64,000 nt of DNA from positions 2,108,001 through 2,172,000 of the forward strand of contig CP087216.1 of the NCBI GenBank assembly GCA_020912385.1, read 5' to 3'. Below are positions 11,260 to 22,805 of this stretch, piece by piece. Position 1 is the first letter of the stretch, and each line of letters begins with the position of its first letter. Position numbers and translations under genes: made by a program. This DNA is from Neofusicoccum parvum (taxonomy: Eukaryota > Ascomycota > Dothideomycetes > Botryosphaeriales > Botryosphaeriaceae). Under the pieces are notes generated by a model. It saw only the letters and a list, made by a program, of their open reading frames with translations, was not told where the DNA came from and did no database searches.

Positions 11260-12940
11260 TACTGCAGGCAAGGTGGGCTGAAGTTTGGGTTTGGAGGGGC
11301 AAGCGTTGTGTTGTGCAGGTTGTTGTTGGTGTTGAGGACGAGCGAGAGTCTGCAGTTTGGTGGTGGAATTTAAGGATCCATGTGCAGGTGCTGGAAGACA
11401 AAATAGGCATGTGCTAGGAACTAGTCCTCGCCCAAAGTAGGAAGAACCCATCAAAGTGTATGGAGAGATCAGAGAAAGAAGAAATTGCTTGGCTATGTGC
11501 TCTCGGGAGTGATAATCAGAGGAAACAGAACCTTGATAGCATTCATGATAGCATAGTTATTCCTTTTCATGACGCCGATGTGCAAATTTGGAGTGGGGAA
11601 ATAATCGAAAGGTGGAAGGCAGACTTGGGATGAGAGCATCCAGATACCTTCTGCTTCAACTCCTATGGGCGCACAAGGTCGGTTCGGGCTCCATCAAACA
11701 AGGATATGGGCTGAGGAGTCAAATGTCCATTGAGATGGCTGGGTAGATCTGTTTGTGCGTTTTGCTGCCAGATGCATGCCTCAACCCCATGCTTGGAAGC
11801 TTGTCCAACTGCAGTAAACACTTGCACACTTACCACCCGTATGCTTACACTGCGCTTCTCATACTGCAGCTTTCACGCTATGTTGAGCCAGCACCTTTAT
11901 CATGAAAGAAACTCGCATAGCCTTCCCGTTCTGGGTGAGTCGACAGACAGTGAGCCTCAATCGCGGGAAGAGACTTTGAAGATAAACAGTTGTGCGTCTG
12001 GGAATGGCCAGCCAAAATACCAGGCCTGCCAGCTTTGCACAATACGACGCGACAAGCAGGGCCGCCACGGAGGAAAGACTGACGAGAGCGTTGTGCGCAC
12101 GCAGCGAGATGACAAACCGGCACGGGCTCTCGTCACGGCGGAGATTCGAGCAGCGTCTAGAAGCATCGGCGGCACTCGGAGAGGTGAGGTGAGCGAGCCA
12201 ACGGCGAGCGAGGGGCGGGGACACGCGACGCGCACAGGCGTCGGGCAGACCGCAGGCGCCACGAGCGCAGCAACACGGCTGGTCCGTGCCAGAAATTCTC
12301 CAGACAGTCACGCAGCACGAGCGCGCGCAGCCGGGAGATTGCGCAGATGCCAGGTGCGCGCGGCGTCAATTGAGGGCATGCAGGCCGGAGCAGCCACGGC
12401 CGCGCAGCCATTGGCGCGCTGCGGCGGGCGGGCGGCACCCCGGGGCAGAATCCGGGGAGCTTGGCGGGCGGAGCAGGTCGCAGCCAATGGCCGGCAAGAA
12501 GCCACCTGTGAGCTCAGCATCCGAGAACTTTCGAGCCAAGGGCCCCAAACCTCGCCCGCTCACCTTCACCGACCATCGAGCCATCAGCCTCGCGCTGCCC
12601 TCCGACCCGCTCACCACTTCTCCCCCGGGGCATGGCATAGCCGCCAACACCTGCACCCCAATTTCCGCCCTGCCCGTGCCTTACTTCCGCCCGTCCCTCC
12701 CATCCTCTCCCCCTCCGCCCTCGCCCACCCTTCCCTGTCCGATCCTGAATTTGTACGTGCCACCCGCCCACCGCCGTCCCTGCGCCCCCCAGCACCCGCG
12801 CTGACACCTGTGCCCAGTGGGTAGACCCTCGACCTCGAGTATAAACTTTCGCCGCTGCCTGCTGGAAGCTTACTCCCTCGCCGTCCTCTCCACCCCCGTC
12901 GTCACTGTCGTCGTACACCCGGCATCGGAACTGGTTCACT
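11260..12940. other. 1.7-kb divergent intergenic region upstream of scp160
   Basis: This separates the dynamin-like gene and scp160, so it holds both promoters. The final 250 bp before 12941 are strongly pyrimidine-rich on the + strand, a common feature of leaders of highly expressed fungal genes. A 364-codon open frame at 11730-12824 is Arg/Ala/Pro-rich without domain signals and is not accepted as a gene. I see no TATA box near the start codon. Confidence 0.5.
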
Positions 12941-15900
12941 ATGGCTGCTGAGGCTTCCACCAACGGAGACACCCAGACTCCAGCCCAGAAGCTGGAGGCG
13001 CGTCTCGCCCAGGAGGAGTCGCACCGCCCCACCGTCGAGGACGTGCCTGACGAGGATGACCTCGCCCATCCTCCGCCCGCTGCCGCGGAGCCCACGCCCG
13101 CCGCCGTGTCTGAGAAGGCCGCCGGCAAGCAGAAGGCCCAGGACGCGGAGCCCGTCGTCAAGAAGTCGGGTGCCAACCCGCCGCTGAACATTCAGTCCGA
13201 GGAAATGTTCCCCGGTCTCGGCGCGCCCAAGGCTCACACTCCGGCTGCTGTGTCTTCGGCCTGGGGCCGCAAGCCCGCCTCGGTCAGCGCCAACGGTGTC
13301 AACGGCGCTGCTGCCAGCAATGGAACCTCGCGCGCCTCGACCCCGGCCTCTGGAATCGCTACCCCGACTACGCCTTCGGTGCGCGGCCCTGGTCCTCAGA
13401 CCATGAGCCTGCCCGGCCGCTACGTCGAGTCGATCTCCCTCGCTCCCTCGCAAATGATCCCCCGCCAGCTGCAGAAGAAGCCCATGCAGGATGTTATCCG
13501 CGACATCAACAGGAGGTCCAAGGCGAAGGTTGAGATGAAGCCCGGCAACATGGGCAACATCGTCTTCCAGGGCACCGGCCCTGTTGATGCTGTTCGCTCC
13601 GCTCTGAGGGAGGTTGCTAGGGAGCTTGGTTCCAAGGTAAGAAGCTGCAGGAAGCTGGAAGCGGAATCGCGCTGACAAGAATCCAGCAATCCACCAAGGT
13701 CACCATCCCCGCTTCGATCCGCGCACACGTTATTGGCCGCCAGGGCGCCACCATTCAGGGCATCAGCAAGCGCACCGGCGCCCGCATACAGGTTCCCCGT
13801 CCGGAGGAGACTGGCGTTTTCGAGGACGACGATAGCGCCACCATTGACGTGGTCATTGAAGGAGACACTGTTGCCGCTGCTCTTGCGAAGCAGGAGATTG
13901 AGCGCATTGTGGACGAGCGTACTTCGAGCGTCAACCTGCGTCTAAAGGATATCCCTGCCGAGTACTACCCCTTCTTGGCCGGTCCGCACAACTCGCGTAT
14001 CGACGCCTTCGAGGGTGGCCGTGATGTTCGCGTCCAGATCCCGCACTACTACACCTGGGCCGAGAGAGCGCCTCCGCAACAGACTCCCACCGGCCAGCCC
14101 GTTCCCTTTGCTCCCCAGGCGGCTTACCCGATCCAGATCTCTGGTGACCGCGCCGCCGCTCAGGAGGCTCGCGCCGAGATCGAGCGCCAAGTTGCCGAGC
14201 TGCGCCGCCAACTCACTGTCAACCAGATGCCCATCGAGCGCGGCAGGCACCAGTTCATCATCGGCGAGCGCGGCGGCTCCCTGCACGATTTCCTGGCCGA
14301 GACCGGTTGTGCTGTTATCCTGCCTCCCAACCACGATGACACGGAAATGCTCACCATTGTTGGACCTGCCGACAAAATTGATAGCGGTGTCAACAAGGTC
14401 ATGGATCTGGCTACTTCTATGCAGAGCACCAACGTCGACATTGCCCGTCAGCACGCCAACTCGCAGGCGCATGCCCGTGCCCTCACCCAGTACCTGAGGC
14501 AACGCCAGGCTATTGCTGAGCTCGAGCGCATGCACGACGCGAGCATTGTCCTGCCCACTTCGAGGGATGGCCCGACTGCCTGGGAGATCTACTCGCGGGA
14601 TGCAAAGAACGGCATGAAGGCTCGCATGGATATCATGAACCTGATCAGCGGTCACCCACCGAGCAGGTTTGGCAACTTGGATGTTGACCCCTTCTATCAC
14701 CAGCATCTGCGCCAGCGTGCTGCTCAGCGCCTTAGGAAAGATGTTGGTGTGCAGCTCGTCTTCCCCGAGGATGACGCCGAGTCTCCTCAGCTTGTTCTGG
14801 TATGCGAGGCCCCCGGTTCGCCTTCTGAGTACCAGCTTCCCCGTGGTCAGCCCTCTGCCGCAGATGTTCAGGGTTTCCAGCGCACCCTGAACGAGGCTCA
14901 GCAGCAGTTGCTTTCTTTGATCAACGCCGATGAGAAGATTGTTGGTCGTGACCTTGAGGCACCTCAGAAGTAAGTTAAACCATATTTCTTTTATGCCAAA
15001 ATGACTCACTTATTTAGCTCGTACAGGTTCCACGACAAGATTCGCCGTTATGTCGACCGTGAGCAGCAGAGCCTTCCACAGGATCAGATCCCCGTCCAGG
15101 TCCTTTTCGGCGAATCTAGGCCCCAGGCTTCTCGTACCAACAGAGACAATGTCTTCATCCGTGGCCCGAACAAGGATGTCGACGAACTTGCTGAGAAGAT
15201 TCTTGCTTTCATTGAGCAGGAGAAGAAGGATGAGCTCGAGCGCGGCTACACCATCAGCTTCGATTACCCCCAGAAGTTCGCTAACATTCTGATTGGCAAG
15301 CGGGGCGAGAACATCAAGAAGCTCCGCGATGAGTTTGACGTTGATATCCAGGTTCAAGACGGCAAGGTCGAGATCAAGGGTCCTGAGGCCAAGGCACACG
15401 CTGCCAAGGCCCACATCATCGCGCTTGGCAAGAAGCTTGAGGACGAAGCCACCTTCATCCTGAAGATCAAGCCCCAGTATCACCGTGATCTCATCGGTGG
15501 TAAGGGTAGCCAGGTGAACCGTCTCCAGGATCGCTACAACGTCCGGATCAACTTCCCTCGCTCTGCCGCCGTGGCTGATGATGCGGACGCCGGTACCGAG
15601 GCCTCGCACCACAACCGCCGCCAGGCACCCGACGAGGTCATCATCAGGGGCCCCAAGAGGGGTGCTGATGCCGCCCGTGATGAACTGCTCGAGCTGTACC
15701 AGTGGACGATCGACAACTCCCACACCGCGACCGTTTCCGTTGCCCAAAGCCAGATCCCCTCGCTCATTGGTGCTGGTGGTCGTGAGATGGACACTCTTCG
15801 TACCACCACTGGTGCACAGATTGACGTTCCCAATGCCCGTGAGGTTGCAGATGCTTCTGGACGTGCTGAGATCAAGATCAAGGGTACCAAGAAGCAGGTC

Positions 15901-17050
15901 GAGGACGCCAAGAAGCTGCTTGAGCAGAAGGCAAAGACATTTGACGAGACTGTCGTGCGCACCATCGAGATTGACAAGAAGCACCACAAGGCCCTGATTG
16001 GTGCAGGTGGTAAGTCACAACCGCATTGATTACGAAGAATTTGTCTTCGATTAACGAAAAGTCGCAGGTGCCAACATTCGCGATATCGTCATCAGCGCTG
16101 GCGGTCCTGATGACCGTCGTGAACTCGCTCGCATGGTCCGCTTCCCTCGTGCTGAATCTGAAGAGAACACGATCCGCGTCGAGGGTAACGCTGCTGTTGT
16201 TGACAAGATTGTTGCGGCGATTGAGAATACGGTGAGCACCCGCGATAGCCAGGTCACCGAGATCCTCGAGGTCGCTCCCGAGAAGCACCGTCTTCTCATT
16301 GGCCGCGGTGGTGAGACTCGCCGTAGCCTGGAGTCGCAGTTCAACGTCACTGTGGATGTTCCCAAGCAGACTGCGCAGGGTGCCGCCAGGAGCCAGGTCA
16401 AGATTGTTGGTCAGCCCCAAGACGTCGAGAAGGCCAAGGAGCACATCACCAGCATGATCAAGGAGCAGGAGGGCGAGACTGTCCAGGTTCCCAGGCGCCT
16501 TCACCACGCGATTGCCGACAACGGCCAGTTCTTCCGTCGTCTTCGCAACGATCTCCGCGTCACCGTCGACCACGCCGGCCAACAGCCCCCGCCGAAGCCC
16601 ACGACGGCGGGTGCTAGCAACGTCCGTAGTAACACCGGAAGCCTGCCTCTGATCACCGATGACCCTTCTGCTGGCAAGGAGTCGCACTCTTGGGAAATTG
16701 TCGACAGCCTGCCGGCGTCGGACGATGGCGAGAACGGTACCATCCCATGGATCCTGCGCTCGAACAACTCGGAGAGCGTTGCCAAGGCGAAGGCGCTACT
16801 GGAGAAGGCCATGGATGAGAAGAGCAAGCCGTCCAGCACCGGTTACCTGATTCTGCCCGACCCCAAGCTCTACAGGTTCGTTGTCGGTCCTGGCGGTAGC
16901 CAGATCAACAGCATCCGCAAGAAGACTGGCACCAAGGTGCAAGTTCCCCGCGGTGGAGACGGAAGCGAGGCCATCGAGATCGTCGGCACTCGCGAGGGTG
17001 TTGAGCAGGCGAGGGACATCATCCTGGAGCTTGTCAAGGGCAAGAACTAA
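12941..17050 (+). CDS. SCP160: Multi-KH-domain RNA-binding protein Scp160 (vigilin family)
   Basis: Exons 12941-13636, 13687-14969, 15027-16009 and 16068-17050 encode 1314 aa. All three introns (50, 57, 58 nt) have GTAAG donors and CAG acceptors. After a disordered N-terminus with a PxLNIQSEEMFPGLG motif there are about ten KH folds. Readable GxxG loops: IGRQGA and IGERGG in exon 2; IGKRGE, IGGKGS and IGAGGR in exon 3; IGAGGA split by the third intron; IGRGGE and VGPGGS in exon 4. At least two further KH repeats are degenerate (AGPHNS, ADNGQ). Family knowledge: Scp160/vigilin is a polysome- and ER-associated protein affecting mRNA translation and chromosome ploidy. Architecture and length match the family. 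It has the most regular C-ending codon usage of the region, as expected of an abundant protein. Confidence 0.93.
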
Positions 17051-17849
17051 GAAGGAAGTTGAAAACAGGAGATGATCAAAAGAGGGAAAGAAGGCGCTGT
17101 CTGGTTGTGCTCAACCGGACCTGGAAAAGTCGGTGATTGGCATGAGGATGGGGTTCTCTTGTCTGCAGCTGATGATCATGACAGCTGAGGCAGGAGGGTA
17201 TATGAGATTGTCCTTTTTTTGCAATACTTTTTGGTAGTAAAACGGAAATTCAAGGCATGTACGAGTCGCTACTGTTCACTGCATTACGAAGGCACGGATG
17301 GTTGATGTTTCTCTCTTTTGCTGCCTGAAGAAAAGTTCTTCCGTTCGAGTCGTTTCTTGGAAAGAAAGAAGAAGATGAAGACGAGAAGGGCGACGAAGCG
17401 ATGGAAAGGCGATCAGGTGTTTCATTATGTTTTTTTTTTTTTTTTCCTTCGAGCTGCGTTATTCCCACTTCCTAGTCGTACGACCTATAGGCATAAAAGC
17501 TAAATTATCACTTTTGCGTTGGTTTTAGGCGAAATTAGTTGTGGGAATCCGAAGACGACGGCCCTTGTCATGGTGGGATCAGTCTAGTCTAAGACTAGAG
17601 CAAGGTCAAGATCGTAGTATCTAACTAGTCTGTGTGCCTTTCGACATGATATCTCGCCTACCTGACTCGGACATGTGGAGTAGGTAGGATCCGTAGGATC
17701 ATACACGGATACATCCGCGCGCGACAGAGGAGGTACTTAAGCCCCCGCAACCCCAGCCGCGCCTCCACGCCTTATCACCGACGCACAGCATCCCAAGCAA
17801 ACCCGCACCCCAAGCACCGCCCAGAACCCCGCGACCCCACCTCCACCCA
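17051..17849. other. Intergenic region downstream of scp160
   Basis: The 799 bp carry the scp160 3'UTR and the promoter of the methyltransferase gene. T-homopolymers occur at about 17213-17220 and 17430-17445. I see nothing else supportable. Confidence 0.5.
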
Positions 17850-18755
17850 ATGAAACTCCTCCAAGCCGCCACCCGCCCCCGCGGCGCGCTCCACCAGAGC
17901 CTCAAACCGGCCCCGCGGCCCGCCGCACCCCACCACCACTACTCGTCCACAACCACAACCACCACGACCGACTGGAACGCCGCCAACTACCTCCGCTTCG
18001 CCGCCGAGCGCACCCGCCCGGCGCGCGACCTCCTCGCGCAGGTCCACCTGCCCGCCTCCGCCGCCCGCCGCGTCGTCGACCTCGGCTGCGGCCCCGCCAA
18101 CTCGACCGCCCTGCTGGCCGCCCGCTTCCCTGGCGCGCAGCTCACCGGCGTCGACGGCAGCCCGGACATGCTGGCGCGGGCGCGGCGCGCGCTGCCCGGG
18201 GCGCGCTTCGTGCAGGCGGACCTGCGGGAGTACCGCGTGCCGGAGGGGGTGGATCTGGCGTTTTCGAACGCGGCGTTGCATTGGTTGCCGGAGGGGATGG
18301 TGGGGAGGGTGGTGAGGGGGGTGGTGGAGGGGTTGCGGCCGGGGGGCGTGTTTGCGATGCAGGTGCCGGATAATTTGGCGGAGGCGAGTCATGTGGCGAT
18401 GGGGGAGACGGCGAGGGTGGAGGGGGCGGAGTGGAGGGGGAGGTTTGAGGGGGTGGCGGGCGAGGGGAGGGCGAGGGTGCCGGCGCCGGGGGAGTGGTAT
18501 GATGCGTTGAGTGGGTTGGGGGAGGTGGATGTGTGGCATACGGTGTATTATCATCGGTTGGACGGGCATGAGGCGATTGTGGCGTGGTTGAGGGAGAGCG
18601 GGTTGAGGCCGTATCTGGATGCGGTGGGGGAGGGGTTGAAGGAGAAGTTTGAGGCGGAGTATTTGAAGAGGATTGAGAAGGCGTACCCGTTGAATGCGGA
18701 TGGGAGCGTGTTGTTGAGGTTTCCGAGGTTGTTCGTGGTTTGCGTGCGGAAGTAG
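17850..18755 (+). CDS. SAM-dependent methyltransferase, trans-aconitate 2-methyltransferase type, with mitochondrial-like leader
   Basis: A single exon encodes 301 aa. A class I methyltransferase fold begins near residue 41: motif I VVDLGCGPANST (about 75-86), GVDGSPDMLARAR (motif II, SAM ribose-binding acidic residue), QADLREY, and ALHWLPEG (the Leu-His-Trp-Leu element typical of Tam/Tmt enzymes). The C-terminal half keeps Tam-like features (VWHTVYYH, W-L-R-x-x-G-L-R-P-Y). Family knowledge: these enzymes methylate trans-aconitate, limiting its inhibition of aconitase. Residues 1-40 contain Arg and Lys, no acidic residue, and a Ser/Thr-rich end, so a mitochondrial presequence is plausible (inference). 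There is no intron. The codons switch from C-ending to G-ending within the gene near 18240. The substrate remains unproven, since related enzymes act on other acids. Confidence 0.82.
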   Translation: MKLLQAATRPRGALHQSLKPAPRPAAPHHHYSSTTTTTTTDWNAANYLRFAAERTRPARDLLAQVHLPASAARRVVDLGCGPANSTALLAARFPGAQLTGVDGSPDMLARARRALPGARFVQADLREYRVPEGVDLAFSNAALHWLPEGMVGRVVRGVVEGLRPGGVFAMQVPDNLAEASHVAMGETARVEGAEWRGRFEGVAGEGRARVPAPGEWYDALSGLGEVDVWHTVYYHRLDGHEAIVAWLRESGLRPYLDAVGEGLKEKFEAEYLKRIEKAYPLNADGSVLLRFPRLFVVCVRK

Positions 18756-19487
18756 GAGGTGGCGGATGTGTTTGGATGCTTTGGATTTCTTCTATCTAGA
18801 AGACACATAGATGGCTGGTTGTTGTTCAGAGTACATACACGTAGAGTATCTTAGACCACTTGAGAGCGCGATGGCTGTTTGAGCCGCACTAGATGGATAT
18901 TTAATCAAACAATCCTTGCCTCAGTCAGAAGCAGGACAAAACCAAAACCGTTTAATCTCGCAAATACGTGCGTGCGGCAAGGGCGGCTAAACGTTCACCA
19001 GGACCAGGGCCACCACTGCGGCCAGTCTTCAAGCATTAATCCTTCATAATATATCCCCCGCAAAATTGCCCCCCCACATTTGTAGATCCCGCTCGTTTAC
19101 CCCTTGGCGCGGCTACGATCAGCGCCACCAGAACTGCCGACGCAGGCACAGGCAACGGCGTTCATGGTTCTAGAAGCAAGACTATTCCGGAGCGGATAAT
19201 GACAACAACAGCAGGAGCTCTCCGCAGCAGCTTCTAATTGGTGACATGACGTTGCAGCGACCGACAGGCAGCAATGGATGCATCAAGTTGGGCTCAACAC
19301 GCGAGATGGGGAAGAGTAGGGCTAGCCTCGCAGTCAAAACCGGCGCCGACACCGCCTGGAAGAGGCACTGAAGCACCGGAACAAGACGGCTAGGACAAAT
19401 CGCGCGACAAGTGAGACATGCCTTACGACGGCAGTGGAGTAGTTGCGGAGGCGTACACGTAAGAGGAAGGCCGAGCAGAAGCAAAGT

Positions 19488-19619
19488 TTGGCCCCCAGGC
19501 ATCCTTTTGTTCCTGAGTCTCCACAATTAACGCATTAGGTCTGACGGGTTCACAAATCAGTCACGCTTCGGCCCGTATTCTTTAGCCCCCAAGCATCCTT
19601 CCGCTCACGGGTCTCCACA
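19488..19619. repeat. Two-copy imperfect direct repeat, 94-bp period
   Basis: The 38-bp segments 19488-19525 and 19582-19619 are alike: both read TT(G/A)GCCCCCA(G/A)GCATCCTT near the start and end in GTCTCCACA. Partial similarity continues past the second unit (a GTC-AGGTCT-like end). They sit about 400-535 bp upstream of the knottin start codon. Function is unknown; they may be a tandem duplication in the promoter. Confidence 0.6.
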
Positions 19620-19907
19620 GCTACACGTCAGGTCTTATAGATGCGCTAACTAACCCATCCTGTGAAAGTCAATCTCTTGCTGCATGTGGCAGTACGTGCA
19701 AGTAAATGCTGGACCCAGAACACCAATTCGATAGGATCTTCAGAACACTTTCCAACCTCGAAAGAGCGTCTGCAGAAAACCAACACAGCCTAGGCTACCA
19801 TGTCGGTGAAACCTCAAAATCCTTCGTCCCATGACAGGTTGTGTGGACATATTCGAAATAGACACCAATGATGGTCCAGTATACACGTACGCAGCGATGA
19901 GAACGGG

Positions 19908-19915
19908 TATATAAA
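19908..19915 (+). promoter_or_regulatory. TATA box of the tandem-knottin gene
   Basis: TATATAAA lies about 108 bp upstream of the ATG at 20023, a normal distance for a regulated fungal promoter with a short leader. Confidence 0.65.
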
Positions 19916-20022
19916 GCCCTCTCAATTGCGTGCTTTTTGGTAGAACATCATCATCAGCACCTTCACAGCCATCAACCAAACAAACAAGAGTTTCTAATCT
20001 CTTTGCACACCTACCCGCAAAA

Positions 20023-20430
20023 ATGCAGTTCAAGTTCGCCCTTGTCTCCCTCTTCACCGCCCTGGCCCTTGCCGCGCCCGGCATCGATCTCGAGAAGAGG
20101 TGCACCGCTAACGGCGGTAAGCAATGAACACCCGTATACTCAACCTTGAGAAGACTGCTAATCATGATGGCAGGCTCTTGCACCCAGCTGAGCCAGTGCT
20201 GCAGTGGCAACTGCGAGTACGACTCTTCCATCGGTCTTGTGTGCAAGGCGGCTTCCAAGAAGGAGAAGAGGTGCACGGCCAACGGCGGTAAGCCCAGTTG
20301 ACCTCAGTCCACTCTGTTCTGAAGGAATTAGATGCTGATTTTAATGGTAGGCGCCTGCACTCAGTTGGCTCAGTGCTGCAGTGGTAACTGCGAGTACGAC
20401 TCTTCCATTGGCCTTGTTTGCAAGCCCTAG
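20023..20430 (+). CDS. Secreted precursor with two Kex2-separated cystine-knot (knottin) modules
   Basis: Exons 20023-20116, 20174-20287 and 20351-20430 give 95 aa. Residues 1-18 form a signal peptide (hydrophobic core, cut near Ala-Ala-Pro). Lys-Arg pairs at 25-26 and 63-64 are Kex2-type sites, each directly before a Cys. The two modules (about 27-55 and 65-93) are almost identical and each has six Cys at 27, 34, 40, 41, 45, 55 and 65, 72, 78, 79, 83, 93. This is the spacing C-X6-C-X5-CC-X3-C-X9-C of inhibitor cystine knots. Both introns are phase 1 and interrupt the same Gly codon of each module, so exon 2 (114 nt) is a symmetric exon that could have duplicated cleanly. Basic residues KKEKR trail module 1. 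The role is unknown: antimicrobial, effector or signalling peptides all use this fold. No homologue is named. Confidence 0.85.
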
Positions 20431-20918
20431 AGCGTCAGTCATTGAACGTAGCTGTCGGACGATGATGAGATGAGGAATGAGGAATGATCAAGGAACTCGA
20501 CCTGGAAACAAGGTGTATTGTAAGCGGAACGCTCGTTTAAAACGCTTCGTGTAGGGTGGTTAGGACAGGATGAAAATAAATAAACCCTCGCTTACATGTG
20601 GCTGTACACGATGCGTACTGTGAACATTTAAATGGAGGCTCAAGGATGTCCATGTAGGTGCTTGCCGGGAAACAAAGTGCCGGGTTCGCCGGCATACAAT
20701 TCAGGTACCGCGCTCGCACGTCATCGCGCACCGGAACGGCTCGTCGGCAAAGACTTCTTCCCTGCACCGCTCCTGCCTCGTTCCTCTTCAATATGCCTCT
20801 ACCATTATCCAGTTAACCGAGAGAAAGGAGATTGCCCCATATAAAAGCATGGAGATGGGGCGCATCGTGCAGAACTTCCCCGCATCCCCCGCAAAGTTTA
20901 TCTGGTGCATCTCAAACG
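20431..20918. other. Intergenic region between knottin and carboxylesterase genes
   Basis: The 488 bp contain the knottin 3'UTR and the esterase promoter. A search by eye for a third, decayed knottin module found none. Confidence 0.55.
20840..20846 (+). promoter_or_regulatory. TATA box of the carboxylesterase gene
   Basis: TATAAAA lies 79 bp upstream of the chosen ATG at 20919. Two short upstream ATGs (around 20849 and 20855) fall between this element and the main start, so they could act as upstream starts if transcription begins before them. Confidence 0.55.
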
Positions 20919-22554
20919 ATGTGGTCTGTCCCGCTGCTGCTTCTCTCCCTGTCCGCTGCAACCCTGTCGTCGCCAATCGCCACGACAGCAGCGGACTCGG
21001 ACTCGGACCTCCTCGTACAGACCAATCTCTTCGCCGTCCGCGGCGCCCTCGCCCAGGACAGGGACACCACCGTCAACAGCGTCCGCTTCTTCGGCGGCAT
21101 CCCGTATGCCGAGCCACCCGTAGGCAGCGCTCGCTTCCGTCCGCCAATCACGAAGAAGCCTGTCGACCATGTTATCGACGCAACCGCCTTTGGGCCCTCG
21201 TGCATCCAGCTGGACACGGGCACGAAGACGGTGTACACGGAGTTCCTGCCGGGCTTCCTGCTGACGCCTGGCCAAAAGACCAGCGAAGATTGCCTGTCGC
21301 TGAATGTCTGGGCGCCCCGAAGAAGCGGGAATGCATCTGAGTTGCTGCCGGTCATGATCTGGATCCACGGCGGTGGCTTCACAGGCGGCGGATCGGCGTC
21401 GCCGTACAAGTATGGAACGCGGATTGTAGAGAAGCACCAAGATGTCATTGTTGTTGCTCTGAAGTAAGCCCCCAAGAAACCTGCACACCGGCACCAGGAA
21501 CTGACTGAGCCCCAGCTACCGCGTCAACATCTTCGGCTTCCCGAACTCAGCCGCGCTGGACGGCCAGCACCTGAACCCCGGCCTCGAGGACCAGAGGAAG
21601 GCGGTCGAGTGGGTGTACCAGAACATCCACGCATTCGGCGGCGACGCCGACCGCATGATCCTGTTCGGCCAGTCAGCCGGGTAAGCTCCCCAACCACCCC
21701 CAGCCAACCGCGCTGACCCATCCAGCGGCATGTCCGTGGACAAATACACCTACGCCTACCCCGACGACCCGCTCGTCAGCGGCTTCATCGCGCAGTCCGG
21801 CCTGGCCGACTCCTCCATCGGCGCCGCCGACCCCTCCGGCACGAACTTCACCTACGTCGCCTCGCAGCTCGGCTGCCCCACCAACGCCTCCGCCGACGCC
21901 ATCCTGTCGTGCATGCAGGCCGCGCCCGCCCCCTCCATCGCCGCCGTCCTCAACACCTACAACGCCTCCGCCCACCCCGGCCGCCCCCTCGCCTTCACCC
22001 CCCAGCCCGACAACCTCACCAGCTTCGCCGCCGCCGACTACGCCGCCCGCATGCGCCGCGCCCGCTTCGCCCACCGCCCCACCCTCGTCTCCCAGGTCGA
22101 CAACGAGGGCGCCTCCCTGCTGTCCTACGTCCCCGGCCAGCCCCCCAGCCAGGCCGCCGTCGACGCCTTCACCCGCAGCCTGGCCACGTGTCCGGGGGCC
22201 CGCGCTGCGGCGGCGCGAGCGGCTGCTGGCGTGCCCGTCTGGCGCGCCCGCTACTTCGGGGAGTGGCCGAACCTGAACCCGCTCGAGTGGCTGGGCGCGT
22301 ACCACTCCAGCGACATCCCGATGATCTTTGGGACCAGCGATCTGAACGGGCCGGACACGGAGGTGGAGAGGGCGACGAGCGAGTACTACCAGAGCGCGTG
22401 GGTGGCGTTCGCGAAGGATCCGGCTGGCGCGCTGGAGAGGGAGTTTGGGTGGCCGGTGTACGGGGCGGAGACGGAGAGTCTGGTGGAGCTGGGGTATGAG
22501 GGGAATGTTGAGGCGGTGTTTGCGAGGGGGGATGCGTTCGATGGGGAGTGTTGA
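20919..22554 (+). CDS. Secreted type-B carboxylesterase/lipase
   Basis: Exons 20919-21463, 21516-21680 and 21726-22554 encode 512 aa. The introns are 52 and 45 nt, both with GTAAGC donors. An N-terminal signal peptide (about 1-17) precedes the alpha/beta-hydrolase domain. Visible family motifs: FFGGIPYAEPPVG, EDCLSLNVWAP, the oxyanion-hole segment WIHGGGFTGG, YRVNIFGFP, and the nucleophile elbow GQSAG, which is split by intron 2. The acidic triad member is probably in the DNEGA segment, and the His in AYHSSDIPMIFG. Several NxS/T sites fit secretion. Family knowledge: these enzymes hydrolyse carboxylic esters, and substrates range from lipids to feruloyl or tannin esters, so none is assigned. 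The C-terminus is G-rich in codon use, unlike the C-rich 5' two-thirds. Confidence 0.88.
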
Positions 22555-22805
22555 TGTGGGTGGGTGTTTGGGGGGATGTGTGAGAGGTGCCTAGCTGGAT
22601 CGGTGAGGATGTTTGTGACCTCTCGCACATTGCTTGCGGTGGTCCTATTGTATGAAAGCTCTATTGATAGCGTATGGAACCTTGTGAAATGAGTAGAGTA
22701 CTGCGAATACGGGAGATATCCCACGAGGGATTATCAGTGTTGTATAGCCCGTAACGGTCCTTTAATGAATATCTTTGATCAATTACGCAACATAGACAAG
22801 TCTAG

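Larger units (their letters stand above)
18756..20022. other. Intergenic region upstream of the knottin gene
   Basis: The 1.27 kb hold the 3'UTR of the methyltransferase gene and the promoter of the small secreted protein gene. They include an imperfect direct repeat (19488-19525 and 19582-19619) and a TATA box (19908). No extra gene was recognised. Confidence 0.5.

Noticed and set aside
11730..12824. Long plus-strand open frame of 364 codons upstream of scp160
   Set aside because: Arg/Ala/Pro/Ser-rich, no domain or codon bias, overlaps other open frames, and ends in the pyrimidine-rich leader of scp160; it is GC-driven chance.
13942..15987. Long minus-strand frames opposite scp160 exons
   Set aside because: They are the complementary shadow of strongly biased C-ending codons; the plus strand carries clear KH motifs.
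19740..20282. Minus-strand frame of 180 codons overlapping the knottin gene
   Set aside because: Antisense to the two knottin exons; no domain and it would span the promoter and TATA box.
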